Shown piece after piece: positions 1 through 9,841 of a DNA stretch of 64,000 bases. A program made the position numbers and the translations under genes. Within the stretch, counting starts at the first letter, position 1. The number at the start of each line of letters is the position of its first letter. The notes beneath the pieces are model-generated. The model had not been told where the DNA came from and made no database searches. It saw only the letters and a list, made by a program, of their open reading frames with translations. This stretch comes from Dillenia suffruticosa (Eukaryota; Streptophyta; Magnoliopsida; Dilleniales; Dilleniaceae): the NCBI GenBank assembly GCA_033439265.1, contig JAVTVX010000027.1:14957001-15021000 (forward strand), written 5' to 3'.

Positions 1-655
1 GTTACCCCAGGTAGTTATTGTGGGTGTGTGAGGAGAACCAAATATCGGAAACGGATGCCTAGGGGCAGGATTGTCACGGCTAGGCTGAGTGTCAGGAGCA
101 CGAGGGTGAGTATCAAGAGCTCCTTACTATTAAATTTGAAATGCAGTTTATCTTCAAATTTATCTTCTTTGACAACAAATTCAGTCTTGTTTCCATCGTT
201 AAACTGTATCTCTCGGCACTTCATTTTCTTCAAGAATAATCAGTTTCCCTACAAAATTAATCGATCGAGAGAGGCGGGTGAGCAAAAAAATGTTAGCTCT
301 ATTTACTTGTATAATAATTCAATCAAATATCAGTGCACTAAACACATTTAAATGGACATTTTGGGATAGGTCAAAGTGTTTCATGTGCTCTCAATTTATC
401 AGTATACTGACATTTTTACAAAGGGTCCAATCTAAATGTCCGACCTCCTCCCGTTTTGACTGTGGGGATATGATAGAATATTTGACCTTTACATCAAATC
501 TAATATTCTACCTTATATTTTGTCTAATGATCAATCAAGTATTTAGTCATATATTAAGTATATGTATACTTTTGTAATTTTCTATATATAGTGGAATGTA
601 ATTGTTTAAAGGTAAGGCATAATTTATTTTCTCAATAAACCCTCTTCTAACGTGG
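1..655 (+). mobile_element. 3' part of non-autonomous Copia-like element, copy 1
   Basis: From about 140 rightward this stretch matches 7930-8470 and 9710-10230. It holds the antisense ORF at 15-233, then a plus-strand remnant of the Copia RNase H end (a TKHI-like motif near 340 and a decayed ADIFTKG-type motif near 407-425), then a partial LTR from about 460 ending in CAATAAA-like sequence near 640. The leftmost 140 bases differ from the other copies: there the antisense frame runs into a hydrophobic stretch (LLILTLVLLTLSLAV) instead of the lysine-rich tail. The element starts outside the window, and its right end stops at 655 against an Athila LTR fragment. Homology between copies is read directly; calling it Copia-derived rests on the RNase H tail. 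Confidence 0.6.
15..233 (-). pseudogene. antisense ORF of the Copia-like repeat, divergent copy
   Basis: A 72-codon frame on the minus strand. Its first ~35 residues (containing NKTEFVVKEDKFEDKLHFK) correspond to the MEDKTEFV.KEEKFE segment in the two other copies (near 8005 and 9770). After the LH.K position it switches to a strongly hydrophobic segment able to span a membrane, where the other copies are lysine-rich. This looks like a rearrangement or a different captured fragment joined at that point. I do not recognise the protein. No promoter or splice context supports expression, and the frame is cut close to the window edge. Confidence 0.3.
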
Positions 656-659
656 CATT

Positions 660-1070
660 GAAACTCGTTAGAAAATCTAGTCTCCCTAATTCAATTAACC
701 CAAACTCAATAGTCATACAATTTTGATTAAATTAGATTGCATTAAGTTCTGAATAAAATCTATAATCTAGGGTTTCCCCTAAATTCCCACACATAAAATT
801 AATTTTTGATCAATCTCATAACTCCAAATGGATTTTATTATATTGGACTAATTTTTTATAATTATATTGGTCATACATGCATTCAATTTAAATTCATACA
901 AAACGTAGGTACCTATACGTTCGAAACATTAAGATCAATTATAAAATCTCATTACATAATAATTATGCCAATAAAATTTAAGGAAAAAAATAAATTCAAA
1001 TCATGCGATTAATTAAATATTTGAATCCATCGAGTGTTAGGAATATGAAAATTAACTAGACACATTATTG
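660..1070 (-). repeat. Athila-type LTR fragment (3' LTR side)
   Basis: About 400 bases align by eye to 5985-6365 and to 45100-45450, in the same orientation. Shared landmarks include TCTAGGGTTTCCC near 765, the run CATACAAAA.GTAGGTAC near 893-912, and CCAATAAAATTTAAGG near 968. In the two longer copies this sequence is inside a >1.3-kb LTR. Here both the outer part and the TATA-containing part are missing. It is best read as a truncated 3' LTR of the minus-strand element whose 5' LTR is at 5657-7013. Confidence 0.6.
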
Positions 1071-2590
1071 TTATCAAATATCTTCATATTTGAATATTTG
1101 TTTGTCGTCAAGCAAGATAAATTTTCTCCAAAGTCAATTCAACTTTTTTAAGATCCTAGCCATGTGTATGATAAATTCAAATCGGAATTGGAATTACGAC
1201 AACCAATATTTCATAGCATTTAGCATTAAAATCCCGACATTATCTTTGAAATAAAAAAACAATACAAAATTCAACCACCCTCATAATGGATTCACTTTAT
1301 AAAATAAAGGAAAATAAGGTTCAATTATTTAATGCACTTAATTTTATTGAAGGGGTTTGTGTATTACTCAAATTAATACAATGAGATGCCATTATCATAA
1401 ATTTGTTAATATATCAAATCTCCACCATTCAAATATATGAAATTTATACACCAATCAAAATGTCATTTATTTGATTATAACAAAGTTAAGATTAAGGGTA
1501 TGATAAATATACACAAATGTTGAGTTAAAAATTCACTAAAAATATTCAATTATCAAGATATAACATTTTTTCACCAAAATAAAGAAAATAGTAATTTCCA
1601 CAATTTTTAATCCCAAAATATATAATAGCACTCCAACTTCAAATATGTAATGTGAGATATCACTCCTCCAAAATAACGAATTTGTAATAGAACATCAACT
1701 ATAAGAATGAATAATATCTAATAATGAAAAACTACTTTTTCTTTATTTTGTTTCTACATTTCTCTCTATTCTTCTTCTTTTTTTTTTTCTTTTACTACTT
1801 TTTTCTTTTTTTACTTCTTTTATTTAATTCTTTTTTTTCTTTTGTTTTATATTTCGTAACTCAATATGATAAATCTCTTCTTTTCTACTGCACTAAGTCA
1901 CAATGTCATTTTACTAGAAAAATAAAAAACTCCAAAATATAAAGATATAATGTCTAAAAATATAATGTCATGCCATCAACTGTAAGTATATTAGTGAATG
2001 AGGTTTCAAAATTAAGAGCTAAAAAAAATAGGTCATGGGGTAAATTATTTGGTTAATTTAAGAAAGAAAGGATCTAAACTCAAAAGGGTTAACTAATGGA
2101 TATAAAATGTTATGGATGATATTTTTTGAAAACAAAAAATGTGTAAATATAGTTACTTTAATCATTTTGGTACATGAAATTCAAAAATGTAATCTTGATA
2201 TGCATGATAAAACAAGTTCTAGAATGACAATTTCACATGTGATATACGCTTGACAAAAAAAAATGAAAGCATGATAAATTATTTTTTAAGACTCGATTCC
2301 TCACTTGAGTAAATTCAGTGTCAAATTTTGCATGCCTATCTTTTAAATCAACCACAAAATGATAGTTAATTATGTATCAGATAATCACTAATACTAATCA
2401 TCTTTCATATAATCCAATTCAGATCAAGTAGCACATAAGAACTAGAAAATTCAAGGAATTTTTGTTAACACTGAAAAAAAATTCAACACAAACTCAAAAT
2501 TTTTTCTTTTTCAAAATTTTTAAGTTTTTTTTTTAATTTTTTTTAAAAAAAATCAAAATAATCCCCCACCCTTAAATAAAATATTATCCA
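1071..2590. other. AT-rich stretch without recognisable gene
   Basis: About 1.5 kb of AT-rich sequence with stops in all frames. The only notable structure is a pyrimidine-rich tract at 1735-1850 (long runs of T with interspersed C), and A/T homopolymers near 2470-2560. It lies where the 3' half of the Athila element (RT, RNase H, integrase) should be. I see no motif from those domains, so the element has either lost that part or decayed beyond reading. Confidence 0.5.
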
Positions 2591-3009
2591 TAATATGCAA
2601 AATGAAATAATAAAATTAAAAGAAAAAAAAACCCCTTGTAAAGTCTATGAACCTATAACTTCCTCTTTAACAATTTCTTATTATCTTGTCTTCGTAGATC
2701 TTCACACTATACCCATTCATGGCACAGTGCCATACTTTTGTCATTTTCTTATAAATTCAAGCATTTTCATATGTCTCATTCCGTCAATCCTCCAGCTTAT
2801 TTAAATGTAATTTCCTTTCTTTACTTGCATCAAACCTCCTTTTTTATTGAAATTCACATAAATTCATACTCAAAACAGCATATGTATCAACATTTTCATT
2901 GTCTAAAAAATCATGATTTATGTGCAACGAATTATCAATGCAATTTTCAATAAAATCATTAAAATAGAAGGCGTTAAAATCATGTTCAACAATCATCTCA
3001 TTCCTATCA

Positions 3010-3600
3010 ATGCAATAAAAATTTTTTTATTATCAAAATTTTTCATAGAATGAAAGATATTAAACTGAATTTTTTCATCATTAATTTACAAAATCAACTT
3101 CTTTTCATAAACATCTATCAAAATTTATGCAATGATAAAGAAATGTTGACATAGAATCAAAGAAGTACCATCTTCATCATCTATATCCAAAACAACAAAA
3201 TCAACATCAAAAATAAATTTATCAACTTTAACCAATATATCATTAATAATATCTTTTGGATACTTTATACTCCTACTAACTAATTGTAAAGAAATATTAG
3301 TAAGTCGACATTCTTGTAATCATAACTTAAAAAATGTAAAATGTGGCATCAAATTAATACCAACACCTAGATTACTTAAAATATCAGAAAAATCAATAGA
3401 ACCAGGGATAGAAAAAGTCTCTGAATTCTTGAGTTTCAATTGCAACTTCTTTTGTAGAAATGTAAAACACTCATTTGTAAGTTTAACCATTGAAACATCA
3501 TTCAGTTTTCTCTTGTAAATGATCACATCTTTGAGGAATTTTTCATAACTCAGCATCTCTTTAATGGCATTCAAAAGAGGGATTTTAACATGCAAATTCT
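3010..3600 (-). pseudogene. Athila-type retroviral aspartic protease remnant
   Basis: The frame at 3320-3595 reads through NIPL..A, YEKFLKD and KLKNSETFSIPGSI to DILSNLGVGINLMP, matching the Athila region where the DLGASINLMP motif surrounds the protease active site. In the family the catalytic triplet is derived from D-L/S-G; here it reads N-L-G, so the catalytic aspartate appears lost. Past a stop at 3318 the match continues to about 3010 with VKVDKFIF and VDFVVLDIDDED, corresponding to the VDFVVLDMEED segment before the conserved ILGRPFL motif (here ILCQHFF). The upstream half at 3571-3825 is a related but degenerate frame. Nonfunctional. Confidence 0.75.
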
Positions 3601-3849
3601 TAAAAAATTTTTAAAATTTTTCGAACTGCTTTTCTGTATTGACTCATAAAAGACGTTTAAGAAAAGGGACAAGGGGTTTATATTTATTGAAATATGAAAT
3701 ACTTCCCTATTTTGAATCCAATGGTTTGGACTTCTCATTTGTAAGTTGTATGTTTTTTTTCTCGATCTCTTGTTTATCCTCTCCAACTTTGAACTAAATT
3801 GGTACCTCTTGTAATTCCTTATCACTTCTCAATGGAATTGTCTTGACCT

Positions 3850-5170
3850 GCTCTCTAGGGTTTTTTTTAGTATCGCTTGGTAGTCTACCTGTTACATGAG
3901 AAAGAAAGGTGTTTGTCAATTGATCGATTTTATTTTTTAGTCAATTGATTATTTTTATTTTAAAACTTTTCAAAATTTTCATTTGTTGCTATTGTCAAGC
4001 TCTCAATCCTTTCACTTGTTACTGTTTCTAAGTTTTCAATTGTCATTTACCATGATGCCTTGTTCTCCATTGGTTGTGGATTTCCTGAGATAAAGCCTGG
4101 GGGATTATTTGGTCTTGGTGGTATTTTTTGACTCCATGAAAAGTTAGGATGGTTTTTCCATCCAGAATAGTACGTGTTAGAGTAAAGGTTATTTTGGGAC
4201 TAGCCAAAGTTTGAAAAAAAAATTGCTTATTGTACCTACAGACACTCAGAAATCATGAGTAAAATTTCCACATGATTCATAAAAATAAAACTGATTAGTC
4301 ATAGCATTGATTTGATTACCTGTCATGGCATTAATTAAGGAGTCAATTTTTGCATTATTATGGTAAAACTATCAATTCCATGCATACCAGCTCTTTATTT
4401 ATGAATTTTATGTCTGATTACAGTCCATATCATCAAGTAATGCAAATATTTCATTATAAGATTTCTCATAAACGTATCCCTAACCGTAGTTTCGATGGTA
4501 ATTTTAACAAAATATAAAAAACCACTATAAAAAATTTACAAAATCAACAAATTAGATATACCATGATATGGGTATCTTCTAATCAAAATTTTAAAACGTT
4601 CTTAAACATTAAACAAAGATTCATCTCTGAAATAATGTAAAACTAGTAATATCATTATATAGTTTAGTCGTCTTATTAGGTGGAGAATATTTAGTTAAAA
4701 ATGTTTGAGATAAATTCTCTCAATTTGTAAAATAATTAGTAGGGAGTGAGTTAAACTACATATTTGCCTTTCCTATAAGAGAGAAAGGAAATAATCGTAA
4801 TCGTATTGTATTAGGGTTAACTCCATTCAATTTGATTGTATCGCAGATCTCCAGAAAATTTTTTAGATGGTTGTTTGGATCTTTATAAGATTCTCTATCA
4901 AGTTGATCTATTTGCATCATGCCAAGGAGACTCGATTTGAGGTCAAAATTGTTTATTTCCATGACAGGTCGTGTAATACTAGTCTGTATGTCCTAAAATC
5001 TAGGCATCGAGAATTTGCTCATAACTCTATTCTCTTATGCCATTGCTTCTTCTTGTTACTTGACTTTCCTAACTTGTTTACGAATGGTTCTCAAATTTTT
5101 TCTATCTCAGGATTAAATTCAGCTAGGTTGAGACTTTTAAATTTCTGCATGCACTGTATTGATACCCAGA
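3850..5170 (-). pseudogene. Athila-type gag remnant, copy 1
   Basis: The best preserved part is the 68-codon frame at 4756-4962, with DPNNHLKNFLEICDTIKLNG followed by IRLRLFPFSLIGKA. This is the hallmark N-terminal core of Athila gag, in which IRLRLFPFSLRDKA is nearly invariant. Downstream (leftward) the frame breaks repeatedly, and only patches corresponding to the second copy at 43276-44112 can be followed (for example the GNLPC-like segment near 3880 and the ALINE-like segment near 4330). The start codon at 4962 follows from the matching MEANNFEFKPSF start in copy 2 at 44112. No intact product. Confidence 0.8.
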
Positions 5171-5632
5171 AATAATACAAAATTAGATCTTTAAAATAAA
5201 TTACAAAAACCATTCTAAAAACTCTAGATCACCTATATAAAGGTAGTAATTACGAAAAAATAGCAAGATAATGCATAAAAATATATCTAAGCAAACAATC
5301 AGAAAACTCTAGTAGTCAAGAAAAAATTAAAAAAATAAAAAAAAACCTATAAAAACAATGAAATTTTGCCAAGATAAGGTGGTACCCAAAGCAAAGCCAT
5401 TGGTTTTGATAGGTAGGCCAAAATCCTTTAGAAAATGTGGTTGTAGAACCCTAGATCTTAAATTGTTTCTTAGATGTCAACAATTCCTGCCAAATTCGAA
5501 CCAATTCCAAACCTTAAACAGCGACTATATAAGATAAAAGATTGTATATTAAGAAATATGAAGAAAAAAGTAACAAGAAATATAAAAAATAGTGTCCAAT
5601 CTCAAACAATATTATTTTGATTGATATACAAC

Positions 5633-5653
5633 GGTATCCTGACAACGGCGTTA
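5633..5653 (-). promoter_or_regulatory. PBS-like site, Athila copy 1 (tRNA-Asp type)
   Basis: On the minus strand the bases next to the LTR read TAACGCCGTTGTCAGGATA. This is a decayed form of TGGCGCCGTTGCCGGGGAT, the tRNA-Asp-complementary primer-binding site typical of Athila elements. The same site, further decayed, is at 44714-44736 in copy 2. It fixes the element's orientation and the inner LTR border. Confidence 0.65.
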
Positions 5654-5656
5654 AAA

Positions 5657-7013
5657 ACTTAATATGCAATTTTGATATCATAATTTTGAGTAAATATACA
5701 CTAGTTGAGTTTTGTGTATAGTGTAAGCAAGTGTTGTTTTTATGAATATATTTTGTATTACCAACTATAAATTATATTATTTTGGACAAATCAAGTCACA
5801 ATTACACAAATATTAAAATTATGAAAATATTAAAAGATTTAAATCAATGGATAAAAAATTCTAAAACATCAATTTCATTTATTTTAATCTTTCATACCCG
5901 AATCTTTTTAAACCCATTAAGTTTACTGACTAAATAATTATTCTGGATGATAACAGATTTCCTAAGATTATATTTCACCTAATAGTTATACAATGAAATC
6001 TCTAATTCAACTAATCAAAATTCAATAGTTATCCAATTTTAATTAAATTGAATTGTATTAAGTTCTGAAGAAAATCTGTAATCTAGGGTTTCCCTTAAAT
6101 TCCTACATATGAAATTAATTTTTGATCGATGTTATAACTCTATGTGAATTTTATTATATTAGATTAATCTCCTGTAATTATATTGGTCGTGCATACATTC
6201 AATCTTAATTCATACAAAATGTAGGTACATATACGTTTGAAATATTAAGATTAACAATAAAATTTCGTCACACAATAATTATACCAATAAAATTTAAGGA
6301 AAATAAATAAATTCAAATCATGTGATTAATTAAAAATAGAATGCATTAAGCCTTATAAACAAGAAATTAGCTAGACAAATTAAACAAAATAAAAGAGTTT
6401 TGTATAGAGAAAGTCGGGTGTGTGTGTTCTCTTTTACCTAGAGGATACCTCCTATTTATAGAACTAAATCCCATATAAACAAATCATGAGTTTTTTGGAA
6501 ATTTGGTTTTTTCCTTTAACTTGGAAATTTATTTTTGTGATGATAGACATTATTTTCTTACTTTTTCAATATTTGGAAACTTTATCTTTATCCTTAATTT
6601 TGAAAACTTCTAGAGTGTTAAGCAACATTTTCCCAATAATTACTCATTAGATAAGTTCAAGTGGTTTCCATTTTCAATAAGGACTTGATTTTCAGCATTA
6701 CAATAATTTCATCCAAATTTTGAAATCTCCTGGTCAAAATTAATCTATGGACTCTTCAAAGATTTGTAAGTTTCAAAATTTAGTTCCAACACAATAAGAA
6801 TAAACTTAATCGGATATTGAAATAGAAACATATGCCTAAAATACTGACTACTGTTTGTCTAATCCTAATTTTTTTAAATAAACTCAATATTGCTTAAATC
6901 AAAACTTACGAATTTAATCCGTTTAATATCACGAAATAAGATTTAGAACAATCCTAAAATTCATAAATAAGAACTAAAATAATATAATTCAAATATATAA
7001 AATTATTATTATT
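5657..7013 (-). repeat. Athila-type 5' LTR, copy 1
   Basis: Matches the LTR at 44738-46247 along most of its length, with landmarks such as the TCTAGGGTTTCCC region, the TATA-box region and the outer end TATAAAATTATT. Read on the minus strand, TCTATAAATAGG at about 6450-6461 is a good TATA box, and the equivalent in copy 2 is near 45672-45690. The outer border at about 7013 is where the two copies stop matching. Length about 1.36 kb, normal for Athila. The left partner is only the fragment at 660-1070. Confidence 0.7.
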
Positions 7014-7602
7014 AGCTCTGTACTTGCTTCTTGTGAGAATCTTGTACATCAAATAGACTCTCGTTGATTTCTTCCGATTCCTCCTCTCTATGTATTCAAT
7101 TCCCAATTATTCTTTAAAAAAAATCTAGTTAATTTCTTATACATCCTGTACTCTCTCTGTATTCAGATCCCAATTGTTCTCCCAAAAAGAAAGTTCAACT
7201 TACCATTAGAATCTTAAACCCACATCTCTGCCATCGTCATTCTAAACTTTTAGTCACCTTCAAAAGAAAATCATTAAAAAAAATCAAAAACATTATAAAA
7301 AAAATCATCAAAAAATCATTAAAAAAAAACCTCACTTTGTTTTTTTTAAGAGGATATAGAGAATTACTATCTTCTCCTTACTTTCTTTCATTCTTTTGCT
7401 AGATCTTTGATTACAAGACAATCTCTCATGGAAAAACCACTCATACAAGATTCTGCGCTTCAAAAAACAATCACTTTGGCTAATCATCATCGTTCTTTTT
7501 AAATGAGGATTTTCGATTGTCGGTCACAGAAATTTGTATTCCTTTATGTTTAGTGAGAATTTTTGTGATGGCTAATGGAATAGATGATGTAATGAATCTT
7601 GA

Positions 7603-7698
7603 TTTGATTGTAACATTTGTTTGGATATTGCTAGAGATCCAATTTTAACCTGTTGTGGACACTAATTTTGTTGGCCTTGCCGCTATCGGTGTTTCTAT
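7603..7698 (+). pseudogene. RMA-type RING-finger fragment, copy A
   Basis: In the frame starting at 7603 the translation is FDCNICLDIARDPILTCCGH, a stop, then FCWPCRYRC. This is the first half of the C3HC4 RING of plant RMA-type membrane-anchored E3 ubiquitin ligases, where FDCNICLD...DPVVT.CGHLFCWPC is diagnostic. The zinc ligands C-x2-C, C-G-H and C-W-P-C are all present. The single stop replaces a leucine codon between H and F. The flanking sequence does not continue as an open frame. A fragment of a cellular gene carried by the repeat is the simplest reading. Confidence 0.7.
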
Positions 7699-7702
7699 CA
7701 AT

Positions 7703-8176
7703 TTACTCTCTCAACAAATAAATAAATAAATAAGACAAATCACTCAATCTCCTATAATTTTTTTCTTGCTTTCTTTCCCTTCCTTCTCTTCCTCTTCTAA
7801 GTCCCTCCTTATGTCTCTTCTTTTCATCTTTATCTTTAGGAATATCTTTTATCAATTTTTTGGTCTTTAGTTGAAGTCCCACATCATTTTTCTCATACTT
7901 TGCTTCCTTGGGCTCTTTATCCTTATTTTTATCTTTGAGATGCAGCTCCTTTTCAAATTTCTCTTCTTTGGCAACAAACTCAGTTTTGTCTTCCATCATT
8001 GAACCATATTTCTCAAAGCTTACAAGCACTTTATTTTCTCCAAGAATAATTAGTTTCCTTGCAAAATCAATTGATCGACAGACAGGCAGATGAGCCAAGA
8101 AAATATCAACACTGTTTAATTGTCTAATAATCCGGTCAAATATCAGCACACTAAACACATTGAGATAAGCATACAT
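7703..8176 (-). CDS. lysine/glutamate-rich antisense ORF in the Copia-like repeat, copy A
   Basis: A 157-codon frame on the minus strand. The part that is conserved between copies begins at the MMEDKTEFVAKEEKFE stretch (about 8005) and runs through a highly charged region with repeated K-D/K-E pairs (KDKNKDKEPKEAKYEK, then KDIPKDKDEKKRHKEG) to about 7760. Copy B at 9533-9841 keeps the same frame with scattered substitutions and no stop. That suggests either recent duplication or an originally coding fragment. The first ~55 residues (8176-8010) overlap the sense-strand Copia RNase H tail and are probably not coding. Composition resembles KED-like lysine-rich proteins, but I cannot name a family. 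Confidence 0.35.
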   Translation of the reverse strand: MYAYLNVFSVLIFDRIIRQLNSVDIFLAHLPVCRSIDFARKLIILGENKVLVSFEKYGSMMEDKTEFVAKEEKFEKELHLKDKNKDKEPKEAKYEKNDVGLQLKTKKLIKDIPKDKDEKKRHKEGLRRGREGRERKQEKNYRRLSDLSYLFIYLLRE

Positions 8177-8272
8177 TTTGGGATAGGTGAAAGCGTTTCA
8201 CTTGCTGTCTACTTATTATTTTGCCGATATCTTTACAAAGGGTCTAGTATGAACGTCCGACCTCCTCCCGTT
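8110..8272 (+). pseudogene. Copia RNase H C-terminal remnant, unit A
   Basis: The sense frame reads SNNPVKYQHTKHIEISIHF, then degrades through a TDIFTKG-like segment (8220-8243, frameshifted). NPV.H.RTKHIEID.HF followed by ADIFTKGL is the conserved end of Copia pol, placed just upstream of the polypurine tract and 3' LTR. That is its position here, which orients the element and marks the LTR start at about 8275. The same remnant is in the other copies near 340 and near 9900-10010. Confidence 0.7.
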
Positions 8273-8274
8273 TC

Positions 8275-8815
8275 AACTACAGGATATGATAAAATATTTG
8301 ACCCTTACATCTAGTCTAATATTCTATCTTATATTTAATCTAATGATCAATTATATATTTAGTCATGTATTGAGTATAAGTACACTCTTGTAGTTTTTTA
8401 TATATAGTGTAATGTAATTGTCCAAAAGTAGAACAAAATTTATTCTCTCAATAAACCTTCTACTAATAGTATTTTTCAAAGGGGCCATTGAATTTTGAGT
8501 AATTACTTAGAAGTGTGTAAGGAGGTGGGCAAGAACATAGGGAAAAATTGTTTAGGCAAACAAATATTTTCATTCAAAATTCTTTTAAAGTTTCAACTAA
8601 CACCATATTGATAAATTTATTTATTTTGGATGCAAACAAAAACGTAAGTTTCCTTTCTATACATCATAATAGAGTCTAGTTGATTTCTTTCGATTCCTCC
8701 TCTCTGTGTATTCAAATCCCAATTATTCTTTAAAAAAAAGGTCTAGTTAATTTCTTCTAGATCCTCCGCTCTCTTTGTATTGAGATCTCAATTGTTCTCC
8801 AAAAAAGAAAGTTCA
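8275..8815 (+). repeat. LTR shared between the two Copia-like units
   Basis: Begins soon after the RNase H tail, in the segment ACAGGATATGATAAAATATTTG, and ends at TTCA just before the PBS-like TTAGTATCAAAGC at 8818-8830. Its left part recurs at 460-650 and 10044-10425, its right part at 7060-7197. Contains a TATATATAGTG motif near 8400 and CTCAATAAA near 8447, plausible TATA and polyadenylation signals. Length about 540 bp. Exact ends are estimates, since no flawless TG...CA pair stands out. Confidence 0.5.
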
Positions 8816-9131
8816 ACTTAGTATCAAAGCCTTAAATCCACATCTCCGCCATTGTCATTCTGAACATTTAGTCACCTTCAAAATAAAAAATAAAAAATAA
8901 AAAATAAAATCATCAAAAAAAGTATTAAAAAATCATTAAAAAAACCTCACTTTGTTTTGTTTTTTTTTTTCTGTTTTTTTTAGAGAATACAAAGAATTAC
9001 TATCTTCCCCTTACTTTCTTTCATTCTTTTGCTAAATATTTGATTACAAGACAATCTCTCATGGGAAAACCACTCATGCAGGAATCTGCCCTCCAGAAAA
9101 TAAACACTTTAGCTAATCATCATCATTTTTT

Positions 9132-9389
9132 TTTTAAACGAGGGTTTTCAATTGTCGATCACAGAAATTTGGGTTCTTTTGTTTTTGGTGAGAATTTTTG
9201 TGATGGCTGATGGTATAGATGATGTAATGAATCTTGATTTGATTGTAACATTTATTTGGAATTTTTAAACGATGGTTTTCGATTGTCGGTCACAGAAATT
9301 TGGGTTCTTTTATGTTTGGTGAAAATTTTTGTGATGGCTGATGGTATAGATGGTGTAATAAATCTTGATTTGATTGTAACATTTATTTA
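9132..9389 (+). repeat. 128-bp tandem duplication inside unit B
   Basis: The block from about 9132 to 9259 (TTTTTAAACGAGGGTTTTCA ... ATTTATTTGGA) is followed directly by a second copy, 9260-9389, with about one difference per ten to fifteen bases. It duplicates the sequence leading into the RING fragment. Unit A has a single copy (about 7497-7625), so the duplication arose in unit B only. Confidence 0.75.
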
Positions 9390-9465
9390 GATATTGCTAG
9401 AGACCCAGTTTTAACTTCTTGTGGACACTAATTTTGTTGGCCTTGCCTTTATCTGTGTTTCTATC
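9369..9465 (+). pseudogene. RMA-type RING-finger fragment, copy B
   Basis: Frame from 9369: FDCNIYLDIARDPVLTSCGH, stop, FCWPCLYLC. Same stop position as copy A, so the lesion predates the duplication. Here the second zinc ligand cysteine is replaced by tyrosine, while the later C-G-H and C-W-P-C ligands remain. A third partial copy (FDCNIYL only) lies at 9238-9258 within the tandem duplication. Confidence 0.65.
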
Positions 9466-9532
9466 ACTTTACTCTCTCTTAAAAAAAATAAAATAAGAAG
9501 GTCAATCGCTCAATCTCCTTTAATTTTTTTTC

Positions 9533-9841
9533 TTACTCTCTTTCCTTTCCTTCGCTTCCTCTTCTAAGTCCCTCCTTATGTCTCTTTTTCTCATCTTTAT
9601 CTTTTGGTATATCTTTCATCACTTTTTTGGTCTTTAGTTGAAGTCCCACCTTGGTTTTCTCATACTTTGCTTCCTTGGACTCTTTATCCTTATTTTTATC
9701 TTTGGAACGCAGCTTTACTTCAAATTTCTCTTCTTTGTCAACAAACTCGGTCTTGTCTTCCATCATTAAACCGTATTTCTCGAAGCTTACAAGCATTTCA
9801 TTTTCTTCAAGAATAATCAGTTTTCCTGTAGAATTGATCAA
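9533..9841 (-). CDS. lysine/glutamate-rich antisense ORF in the Copia-like repeat, copy B
   Basis: A 102-codon frame homologous to 7760-8080. The conserved core runs from EMLVSFEKYGLMMEDKTEFV through KDKNKDKESKEAKYEK and KDIPKDKDEKKRHKEG. The frame stays open across both copies although the sense strand is full of stops, which weakly favours a coding origin on this strand. The protein would be very basic and probably unstructured. No start context, intron or promoter indicates that it is expressed. A captured exon is likelier than a working gene. Confidence 0.35.
   Translation of the reverse strand: MINSTGKLIILEENEMLVSFEKYGLMMEDKTEFVDKEEKFEVKLRSKDKNKDKESKEAKYEKTKVGLQLKTKKVMKDIPKDKDEKKRHKEGLRRGSEGKERE

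Larger units (their letters stand above)
2600..5656 (-). mobile_element. Athila-type Gypsy retrotransposon, internal region copy 1 (decayed)
   Basis: Minus-strand remains in the expected Ty3/Gypsy Athila order: a PBS-like site beside the right LTR, gag (about 5170-3850) and aspartic protease (about 3600-3010). A frayed continuation to about 2600 includes a segment like the acidic linker that follows protease in this lineage (MIVEHDFNAFYFNDF near 2999). Reading frames are broken by many stops. No reverse transcriptase or integrase motif is visible. It cannot be autonomous. Family assignment follows from the gag phrase LEICDTIKLNGV and the protease context, both characteristic of Athila/Cyclops elements. 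Confidence 0.75.
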
